DNA of 64,000 bases from Streptomyces bacillaris (GTDB lineage Bacteria; Actinomycetota; Actinomycetes; Streptomycetales; Streptomycetaceae), in contig NZ_CP029378.1 in NCBI RefSeq assembly GCF_003268675.1, positions 5,022,001-5,086,000 of the forward strand, in the 5' to 3' direction. Each line of letters starts with the position of its first letter. Position 1 is the first letter of the stretch. This document shows, piece after piece, positions 57,841-64,000 of the stretch. The position numbers were made by a program, and so were the translations under genes. A model generated the notes under the pieces. The model saw only the letters and a list, made by a program, of their open reading frames with translations. It was not told the DNA's origin and ran no database searches.

Positions 57841-60194
57841 GCGGCGACGCGGCCAACGCGACCAGCACCACCCTGCCCAGGATCGACGCCGCCGCGGGCG
57901 GTCCGGCCGGCGGTGGTCCGGGCCCGGACGGGGAGCCTCCGCTGACCGGCCTGGGCGCCTCGCTGCCCGCCGCCGACACCCGGGCGAAGTCCGAGGGCAC
58001 CTTCCCGTACGCAGCCGACCTCTGGGCCGAGGGACTGCTCTGGGCCTCCGTGCTCCGCTCGCCCCACCCGCACGCCCGGATCCTCTCCATCGACACCTCG
58101 GCCGCCGCCGCGATGCCCGGCGTGCGCGCGGTCGTCACGCACGAGGACGTCCCCGGGGACAGCAACTACGGCCGCCGGGTCGTCGACCGCCCGGTCTTCG
58201 CCTCCGAGCTGGTCCGCCACCACGGCGAGCCGATCGCCGCCGTCGCCGCCGACCACCCGGACACCGCACGGCTGGCCGCCGCCGCCATCGCGGTCGAGTA
58301 CGAGGTGCTGGAGCCGGTCACGGACCCGGAGAAGGCGTTCGCGGCGGAGCCCCTGCACCCCGACGGCAATCTGATCCGGCACATCCCCCTCCGCTACGGG
58401 GACCCCGAGGCGACCGGCGAGGTCGTCGTCGAGGGCCTGTACCGCATCGGCCGCCAGGACCCGGCCCCCATCGGCGCGGAGGCCGGTCTCGCCGTGCCCC
58501 GGCCCGACGGCGGCGTCGAGATCTACACCGCCTCCACCGACCCGCACACCGACCGCGACCTGGCCGCCGCCTGCTTCGGCCTGGAGCCGGACCGGGTCAA
58601 GGTCGTCGTCACCGGCGTCCCCGGCGCGACCGGCGACCGCGAGGACCCGGGCTTCCAGATCCCGCTGGGCCTGCTCGCCCTGCGCACCGGCTGCCCGGTC
58701 AAGCTGGCCGCGACGCGCGAGGAGTCCTTCCTCGGCCACGCCCACCGCCACCCGACCCTGCTGCGCTACCGCCACCACGCGGACGCGGACGGCCGGCTGG
58801 TCAAGGTGGAGGCCCAGATCCTGCTGGACGCGGGCGCGTACGCCGACGCCTCCTCCGAATCACTCGCGGCGGCCGTGGCGTTCGCCTGCGGCCCGTACGT
58901 CGTCCCGCACGCCTTCATCGAGGGCTGGGCGGTCCGCACGAACAACCCGCCCTCCGGCCACGTACGCGGAGAAGGCGCGATGCAGGTCTGCGCGGCGTAC
59001 GAGGGCCAGATGGACAAGCTGGCCGCGAAGCTCGGCATCGACCCGGCCGAACTCCGCCTCCGTAACGCGCTCTCGACGGGCGACATCCTGCCCACCGGCC
59101 AGACGGTGACCTGCCCGGCCCCCGTGGCCGAACTCCTCCAGGCGGTCCGCGACCACCCCCTCCCCGCCCTCCCCAAGGACTCCCCGGAGGACGACTGGCT
59201 GCTGCCCGGCGGCCCCGAGGGCGCGGGTGAACCCGGGGCGGTGCGCCGGGGCGTGGGGTACGGCGTGGGCATGGTCCACATGCTCGGCGCCGAGGGCACG
59301 GACGAGGTCTCCACGGCCACGGTCCGGGTCCACGACGGCGTGGCGACGGTGATCTGCGCGGCCGTGGAGACGGGCCAGGGCTTCTCCACCCTCGCCCGCC
59401 AGATCGTCCAGGAGATCCTGGGCGTGGACGAGGTCCATGTGGCTCCGGTCGACACCGACCAGCCCCCCGCGGGCCCGGCCACGCACGGCCGCCACACCTG
59501 GGTGTCGGGCGGGGCGGTGGAGCGGGCGGCGAAGATGGTCCGCACGCAGCTCCTCCAGCCGCTGGCCCACAAGTTCGGCATGTCCACGGAGCTGCTCCAG
59601 ATCGCGGACGGCAAGATCACCTCGTACGACGGGGTCCTCTCCACCACCGTCATGGAGGCGATGGACGGCAAGGAGCTGTGGGCCACCGCCCAGTGCCGCC
59701 CCCACCCCACCGAACCGCTGGACGAGTCCGGCCAGGGCGACGCGTTCGTGGGCCTGGCGTTCTGCGCGGTACGGGCGGTCGTCGACGTCGACATCGAACT
59801 GGGCTCGATCCGGGTGGTCGAGATGGCGGTGGCCCAGGACGTGGGCCGCGTCCTGAACCCGGCCCAGCTCGCCACCCGTATCGAGGCGGGCATCACCCAG
59901 GGCATCGGCGCGGCCCTCACCGAGAACCTCCGCACCGCCCGCGGCCTGATCCGCCACCCCGACCTGACCGGCTACGCCCTCCCCACCTCGCTGGACGCCC
60001 CCGACATCCGCATCGTCAAACTGGTCGAGGAACGCGACGTGGTGGCCCCCTTCGGCGCCAAACCGGCCTCCGCCGTCCCGGTCGTCACGGCCCCGGCGGC
60101 AGTGGCCTCGGCGGTCCGCTCGGCGACGGGCCGCCCGGTGAACCGCCTGCCGATCAGGCCGCAGGCGGCGGTGGTGACGGCCCCGAAGGGCTGA
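57837..60194 (+). CDS. Molybdenum hydroxylase, molybdopterin-binding subunit
   Basis: The 785-residue subunit has the xanthine dehydrogenase a/b hammerhead (AKSEGTFPYAADLWAEGLLW, VVTHEDVPGDSNYG) and molybdopterin-binding segments (VRGEGAMQVCAAYEGQMDKL, AVETGQGFSTLARQIVQEIL, GGAVERAAKMVRTQLLQPLA). Near residue 738, where the family usually has G-x-G-E with the catalytic Glu, the sequence reads GAKPASAVPV and lacks it. The substrate may therefore differ from purines or aldehydes. The GTG at 57837 follows AAGGAGG. Expressed with the FAD and Fe-S subunits. Confidence 0.9.
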   Translation: MSGDAANATSTTLPRIDAAAGGPAGGGPGPDGEPPLTGLGASLPAADTRAKSEGTFPYAADLWAEGLLWASVLRSPHPHARILSIDTSAAAAMPGVRAVVTHEDVPGDSNYGRRVVDRPVFASELVRHHGEPIAAVAADHPDTARLAAAAIAVEYEVLEPVTDPEKAFAAEPLHPDGNLIRHIPLRYGDPEATGEVVVEGLYRIGRQDPAPIGAEAGLAVPRPDGGVEIYTASTDPHTDRDLAAACFGLEPDRVKVVVTGVPGATGDREDPGFQIPLGLLALRTGCPVKLAATREESFLGHAHRHPTLLRYRHHADADGRLVKVEAQILLDAGAYADASSESLAAAVAFACGPYVVPHAFIEGWAVRTNNPPSGHVRGEGAMQVCAAYEGQMDKLAAKLGIDPAELRLRNALSTGDILPTGQTVTCPAPVAELLQAVRDHPLPALPKDSPEDDWLLPGGPEGAGEPGAVRRGVGYGVGMVHMLGAEGTDEVSTATVRVHDGVATVICAAVETGQGFSTLARQIVQEILGVDEVHVAPVDTDQPPAGPATHGRHTWVSGGAVERAAKMVRTQLLQPLAHKFGMSTELLQIADGKITSYDGVLSTTVMEAMDGKELWATAQCRPHPTEPLDESGQGDAFVGLAFCAVRAVVDVDIELGSIRVVEMAVAQDVGRVLNPAQLATRIEAGITQGIGAALTENLRTARGLIRHPDLTGYALPTSLDAPDIRIVKLVEERDVVAPFGAKPASAVPVVTAPAAVASAVRSATGRPVNRLPIRPQAAVVTAPKG

Positions 60195-60249
60195 GAAAGG
60201 GCTGAAGGGGGCGGGGGCCCAGCACCGTACGACATAGGGGGAAACCGGC

Positions 60250-60999
60250 ATGATCTCCGAGCCGGAGCTGATAGGGGAGTTCGGACCGGACCACACCGCG
60301 GAGGCGGTCGGCGGCTTCGACCGGACGCCGCCGACGGGGCGCAGACGCGGCCACGGCCTGCTCTGGGCCGCGACCGGAGCACTGACGGCCTCCGCGGTCT
60401 GGGCGACGGCCGTCTTCGCGTACGGCATCGGCCCCGACCCCAAGCCGGACACGCACGGCTACCACTTGGACGCCCGCTCCTGCTCCGTGATGCGGATGAA
60501 GGCGCTCACCGCGTCCGTGGGGGAGCGCGCCGACGCCCCGGGTCTCGTCCCCGGCAGCATCGAACACCCGGCGCTCGACAGCATCGCGTGCGCCCTGACC
60601 CTCACCGCCCCCAAGTCCTCCGAGGACGGTTACGGGTGGCGGTACGGCCTCCACGTGGGGCTGAGGGCCGAACTCCACAAGGAGACCGACCCCCTCCCCG
60701 AGTTCGAGGCCCGCAAGGAGGAGACGCTCTGGGGGGACGGGGCGGATCGCACCGAACCGGTACCCGGCCTGGGCGACCGCGCCTATCTGCTGGTCGTGGA
60801 CGAGAGTTCCTCCGAGCTGAGGGTGGTGGAGGGCGGCGCCGTCATCACGCTCACCCTCTCCACCACCATGGACTACGCGGGCTCCGACCAGGGCAGGGAA
60901 CCACCCCCGGTGGAGCCGGAGGCCCCGGCGGCGGAGCCGTACCACGCCGACCTGATCACCGACATGCGCGATGTGATGAAGCAGCTGAAGACGGGCTGA
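60250..60999 (+). CDS. Membrane-anchored hypothetical protein
   Basis: The 249-residue protein has a cytoplasmic N-terminus of about 35 residues, one span (LLWAATGALTASAVWATAVF) and an outer domain with two Cys (SCSVMRMKAL, SIACALTL) that could form a disulfide. Its tail is Pro/Glu-rich. No known domain was recognised. It begins 55 bp after the molybdenum subunit gene (GGGGAAACC upstream of the ATG) and may be co-transcribed with it. Confidence 0.75.
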   Translation: MISEPELIGEFGPDHTAEAVGGFDRTPPTGRRRGHGLLWAATGALTASAVWATAVFAYGIGPDPKPDTHGYHLDARSCSVMRMKALTASVGERADAPGLVPGSIEHPALDSIACALTLTAPKSSEDGYGWRYGLHVGLRAELHKETDPLPEFEARKEETLWGDGADRTEPVPGLGDRAYLLVVDESSSELRVVEGGAVITLTLSTTMDYAGSDQGREPPPVEPEAPAAEPYHADLITDMRDVMKQLKTG

Positions 61000-61027
61000 A
61001 CGCGGCGACGGCCGCTCACGCGGCAAT

Positions 61028-61066
61028 GGTGAGGGCCGCCCCCGTCCGACGGGGGCGGCCCTCACC
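61028..61066. terminator. Bidirectional terminator between the hypothetical gene and tRNA-Cys
   Basis: Eighteen-base arms (61028-61045 and 61049-61066) pair perfectly with a CCG loop. It lies between a plus-strand gene and the minus-strand tRNA gene and can stop both. Confidence 0.9.
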
Positions 61067-61085
61067 GCGTTCGCGCTTCCTCTGG

Positions 61086-61157
61086 AGGCCGTGACCGGAA
61101 TCGAACCGGTGTAACTCGAGTTGCAGTCGAGCCCCTGAGCCTCTCGGGCACACGGCC
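61086..61157 (-). tRNA. tRNA-Cys (GCA)
   Basis: Read on the minus strand, acceptor arms GGCCGTG and CACGGCC pair fully. The anticodon arm is CTCGA-CTGCAAC-TCGAG with anticodon GCA, and the T-arm is ACCGG-TTCGATT-CCGGT. The discriminator is U, the identity base of tRNA-Cys. CCA is encoded at 61085-61083. Confidence 0.96.
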
Positions 61158-61342
61158 AAGCGTTTGCTGCTTCGTGATCGACGTTAGGGGGCGCGGGGAG
61201 CGGGCGGCAAGGGAACGGGCCGGTACGCAATACGACTGCCATACGCCGTTCATGCCCGGCCCTCCGGCCTACGACCAAGGGACGATCCCGACCGGGCACA
61301 GCGACAGGGCTCAAACCGTTCCACGCCCCTTACTCTGGGGAA

Positions 61343-63028
61343 ATGACCGCCCCCGAACAGCGCGACGGCACCGATGCCGCGCGCCCCGCGCCGACCGACC
61401 CACCGCCACCGTCACCGTACGAGCACCGCCGAGGCGACCGGTCGCACGGCCGCCGTCAGGCGGGTGCGTCCCAGGCCGGTGCCTCCCGGGGCGGTTCCGA
61501 CGACCCGGGCACCGGGCTGCCCGCGGACCTTCCCGCCGACCTGAAGACCGGGATACCCGGCGACGTACGGCCCGGGATGCCCGACGCCCTGCCCGGCGAT
61601 TTGGGTGGGGCGGTCGCGGAGGCGGCCGCCGAGGGGGTGCTCGGGCGGACCTACCGGGCGCTGAGCATCGGCATCGTCTCCGTGGTGTTCCTCATCGCGT
61701 TCGAGGCGACGGCGGTCGGTACGGCGATGCCGGTCGCCGCCCGGGAGCTGCACGGCATCCCGCTCTACGCGTTCGCCTTCTCCGCGTACTTCACCACCAG
61801 CCTCTTCGCCATGGTGCTCTCCGGCCAGTGGGCCGACCGGCGCGGGCCGCTCCAGCCGCTCGCCACCGGGATCACCGCCTTCGGCGTGGGGCTGCTGCTC
61901 TCCGGGGCGGCGGGCTCCATGTGGGTCTTCATCGTGGGCCGGGCGGTCCAGGGGCTCGGCGGCGGGCTGGTGATCGTCGCCCTGTACGTGGTCATCGGGC
62001 GGGCCTACCCCGAACGCATCCGGCCCGCCATCATGGCCGCCTTCGCCGCGAGCTGGGTGATCCCGTCCGTGGTCGGGCCGCTGGCCGCCGGGACGGTGAC
62101 CGAGCAGCTCGGCTGGCGGTGGGTCTTCGTCGGGATCCCCGTCCTGATCGTGATCCCGCTGGCCCTGGCCCTCCCGCAGATCCGCCGGATGGCCTCGGGT
62201 CCGGCGGACCCGGACGCGCCGGCGCAGCCGTACGACCGCCGGCGCATCCGGCTCGCGCTGGGGATCTCGGCGGGGGCCGCACTGCTCCAGTACGCGGGCC
62301 AGGAGCTGAACTGGCTCGCCCTGCTCCCCGCCGCCGCGGGCGTCGCCCTGCTGGTCCCCGCCGTACGGGGCCTGCTGCCCACCGGGACCGTACGGGCGGC
62401 GCGCGGGCTGCCGTCGGTGATCCTGCTGCGCGGGGTGGCGGCCGGTTCGTTCATCGCCGCCGAGTCCTTCGTCCCGCTGATGCTGGTCACCCAGCGCGGC
62501 CTGACCCCGACCATGGCGGGCCTCTCCCTGGCGGTGGGCGGGGCGACCTGGGCGCTCGGCTCGTTCGTCCAGTCCCGGCCGCGCCTGGAGCCGTACCGGG
62601 AGCGGCTGATGGTGAGCGGGATGGTGCTGGTGGCCGCCTCCATCGCCGTCGCCCCGACCGTGCTGATCCCGGCCGTCCCGGTCTGGATCGTCGCCGTGGC
62701 CTGGGCCTTCGGCTGCTTCGGCATGGGCATGGTCATCGCCTCCACCAGCGTCCTGCTCCTGAAGCTCTCGGCCCCCGAGGAGGCGGGCTCGAACTCCGCC
62801 GCCCTCCAGATCTCCGACGGCCTCTCCAACGTCCTCCTCCTGGCCCTCGGCGGCGCCGCCTTCGCCTCCCTCGGCGGCAAGGCCCTGGGCGCGGCGGCCC
62901 ACGGCACGGCGGCGACCGGCGCCACGGGCTCCCACCCGATGGCCTTCGCGGCGGTCTTCCTGCCGATGGCCGTGGTCGCGGTGGTGGGGGCGTGGGTGGC
63001 CACGCGGGTCGTCGTGCGGGAGAAGTAG
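61343..63028 (+). CDS. MFS transporter (DHA2-like)
   Basis: The 561-residue protein begins with about 95 hydrophilic residues, including degenerate DLPADLKTGIPGD-like repeats, then 12-14 spans. Motif A is GQWADRRGPLQPLATG and motif C-like sequence is ASWVIPSVVGPLAAGTVTEQ. It is of multidrug exporter type; the substrate is unknown. The ATG at 61343 lies 6 bp after TACTCT (a possible -10) and GGGGAA, so it may be leaderless. Confidence 0.88.
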   Translation: MTAPEQRDGTDAARPAPTDPPPPSPYEHRRGDRSHGRRQAGASQAGASRGGSDDPGTGLPADLPADLKTGIPGDVRPGMPDALPGDLGGAVAEAAAEGVLGRTYRALSIGIVSVVFLIAFEATAVGTAMPVAARELHGIPLYAFAFSAYFTTSLFAMVLSGQWADRRGPLQPLATGITAFGVGLLLSGAAGSMWVFIVGRAVQGLGGGLVIVALYVVIGRAYPERIRPAIMAAFAASWVIPSVVGPLAAGTVTEQLGWRWVFVGIPVLIVIPLALALPQIRRMASGPADPDAPAQPYDRRRIRLALGISAGAALLQYAGQELNWLALLPAAAGVALLVPAVRGLLPTGTVRAARGLPSVILLRGVAAGSFIAAESFVPLMLVTQRGLTPTMAGLSLAVGGATWALGSFVQSRPRLEPYRERLMVSGMVLVAASIAVAPTVLIPAVPVWIVAVAWAFGCFGMGMVIASTSVLLLKLSAPEEAGSNSAALQISDGLSNVLLLALGGAAFASLGGKALGAAAHGTAATGATGSHPMAFAAVFLPMAVVAVVGAWVATRVVVREK

Positions 63029-63029
63029 C

Positions 63030-63066
63030 GGTACCACTCTGGCCCCATCCGGTGGTACCGTTCTGG
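63030..63066. promoter_or_regulatory. Direct-repeat operator of the toxin-antitoxin operon
   Basis: GGTACCACTCTGG (63030-63042) and GGTACCGTTCTGG (63054-63066) are direct repeats, 11 of 13 identical, 24 bp apart. The second covers a TACCGT -10 box (63056-63061) that ends 6 bp before the antitoxin ATG. Binding by the antitoxin would block the promoter, the usual autoregulation of such operons. Confidence 0.55.
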
Positions 63067-63067
63067 T

Positions 63068-63268
63068 ATGGCGATGAACCTGCGTCTCCGTGACGATCAG
63101 ACCGAAGCCCTCAAGCAGCGTGCCGAGCAGGAGGGGACGAGCATGCACGCCATACTGCTGCAGGCCGTGGACGACTACCTTGCCAGGACCGCACAGCAGG
63201 CCATGGTCCGCAAGACGGCGAAGGAGCAGGCGGCCAAGTGGAGCGAGCTGATGGATCGGCTGAAATGA
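63068..63268 (+). CDS. Antitoxin, ribbon-helix-helix type (Phd/CopG-like)
   Basis: The 66-residue protein has an N-terminal ribbon-helix-helix (MNLRLRDDQTEALKQRAEQE, then TSMHAILLQAVDDYLART) and a C-terminal helix likely to wrap the toxin. Its stop codon overlaps the toxin start (ATGA). It should neutralise the Doc-type toxin and repress its own operon. Confidence 0.85.
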   Translation: MAMNLRLRDDQTEALKQRAEQEGTSMHAILLQAVDDYLARTAQQAMVRKTAKEQAAKWSELMDRLK

Positions 63269-63654
63269 GCTGTGTCTATCTGAGCTCCGAGGACATCCTC
63301 GTGATCGCCGAGCACGCGTGCGACGACATGCAGATCGTCGTCCGGGACGCCGGTCTGCTGGAGTCGGCGGCCCACCGTCCCTCGGCGGCCATGTTCGGTG
63401 AGGAGGCTTACCCCGACCTGATCGACAAGGCGGCGGCACTTCTCCAGTCCCTGGCGGTCAACCGCCCTCTGTTCGACGGCAACAAGCGCACTGCCTGGCT
63501 CTCCTGCGTCACGTTCCTCGCCATGAACGGCGTCGACCTGCGACCGGACATCGACGCGGCGGAGCGGCTGGTCATCGATGTCGCCACAGGAGAGACGGAC
63601 GAGATCAAGGTGATCTCCCAGGGGTTGCGGGACCTGGTCGTCGACGCGATGTGA
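63265..63654 (+). CDS. Doc-type Fic-domain toxin
   Basis: The 129-residue protein matches Doc of phage P1 in length and fold: YLSSEDILVIAEHACD, AAMFGEEAYPDLIDKAAALL and the Fic loop VNRPLFDGNKRTAWL. Doc phosphorylates elongation factor Tu. The motif keeps DGNKR (71-75), but the position of the catalytic His is taken by Asn66 or Arg67, a form I associate with actinobacterial Doc proteins whose activity is uncertain. It is coupled to the upstream antitoxin. Confidence 0.85.
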   Translation: MSCVYLSSEDILVIAEHACDDMQIVVRDAGLLESAAHRPSAAMFGEEAYPDLIDKAAALLQSLAVNRPLFDGNKRTAWLSCVTFLAMNGVDLRPDIDAAERLVIDVATGETDEIKVISQGLRDLVVDAM

Positions 63655-63810
63655 GCACCGTCTCGTCCGGCTCCGGCGCGGCTTGTTCGTACCGGGTTTC
63701 AACCGGGCCCCCGGTAGGGTGGCCCGGTTGTCGTATCGCGGGCCGGGTCCCTCGGGCCGGGTGCGGTACGGGCAGCGCCCCACGTACCCGAGAGCCTCGA
63801 ACCGGAGACC

Positions 63811-64000
63811 GTGACTACTACCACCGCCTCCTCCCACCACCTCTCACCCGCCTTTCCCGGCCGCGCCCCCTGGGGCACCGCCGGGAAGCTGCGAGCCTGG
63901 CAGCAGGGCGCCATGGAGAGGTACGTCCAGGAGCAGCCGCGCGACTTCCTCGCCGTCGCCACGCCCGGCGCCGGGAAGACCACCTTCGCGCTGACCCTCG
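63811..64000 (+). CDS. DEAD/DEAH-box helicase, N-terminal part
   Basis: The frame from GTG 63811 runs off the window after 63 residues (HLSPAFPGRAPWGT, LRAWQQGAMERYVQEQPRDF) and ends in Walker A ATPGAGKTTFAL. The Q-motif-like RAWQQGAM and the Walker A fit a superfamily 2 helicase. A TAGGGT box at 63714-63719 is a candidate -10. Downstream domains are outside the window. Confidence 0.82.
   Translation, partial: MTTTTASSHHLSPAFPGRAPWGTAGKLRAWQQGAMERYVQEQPRDFLAVATPGAGKTTFALTL

Overview
The window is a 64 kb stretch of a Streptomyces chromosome core. The evidence is the very high G+C content with G/C-biased third codon positions, frequent GTG and TTG starts, many start codons directly behind a TAnnnT -10 box, a tmRNA tag of Streptomyces type, paired Ser/Thr kinases, an XRE/DUF397 pair, an LAxTG sortase substrate, and two sugar ABC importers without their own ATPase. 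From memory, the gene order resembles the S. coelicolor block running from the large NAD-glutamate dehydrogenase through pkaA/pkaB, prfB, ftsEX, smpB and ssrA to sigU, malic enzyme, hupA and murA. No phage, IS element, CRISPR array or biosynthetic cluster was seen.

Layout, left to right. 0-9.3 kb: end of a HAD phosphatase, a PfpI/DJ-1 protein, the 1665-residue NAD-glutamate dehydrogenase, and a TagGH-like polysaccharide exporter divergent from a TetR regulator. 9.3-15 kb: a polytopic membrane protein ending in a 25-bp tandem repeat, then a sugar importer operon (binding protein and two permeases) whose first permease carries a large extracytoplasmic insertion. 15-24.3 kb: an FHA-FtsK/EccC-like protein with a long PYPG repeat tract, kinases PkaA and PkaB, and release factor 2. 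24.3-30.3 kb: a repeat-rich LAETG surface protein, a zinc-ribbon membrane protein, FtsE/FtsX, a PDZ-S41 protease, SmpB and tmRNA. 30.3-39.7 kb: small regulators (XRE/DUF397, HATPase), an MFS exporter with a divergent LysR, a NarK nitrate transporter with an NnaR-like regulator, GNAT and CGNR proteins. 39.7-49.5 kb: SigU and its anti-sigma factor, a HelD-type helicase, a candidate structured RNA, malic enzyme, HU, MurA, YqgE and DUF3039. 49.5-64 kb: an importer operon with an intracellular hexosaminidase behind a DasR-like operator, a three-subunit molybdenum hydroxylase whose Fe-S subunit has a His-rich extension, tRNA-Cys, an MFS transporter, a Doc-type toxin-antitoxin pair and the start of a helicase.

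How the genes fit together. ftsE/ftsX and the adjacent protease with smpB/ssrA form a cell-envelope and ribosome-rescue block. narK with the HemD-fold/winged-helix regulator is a nitrate assimilation unit. The 49.7-54.6 kb operon would import chitin-type oligosaccharides and hydrolyse them inside the cell. Both importers would need a shared ATPase such as MsiK.

A caution about the sequence: five genes (DUF397, HATPase, LysR, malic enzyme, molybdenum hydroxylase Fe-S subunit) appear to lack one base in or next to a G/C homopolymer. This looks more like under-called homopolymers in the assembly than five independent pseudogenes, but the sequence alone cannot settle it. The strongest candidates for something undescribed are the RNA upstream of malic enzyme, the permease insertion, the His-rich Fe-S subunit and the repeat proteins.
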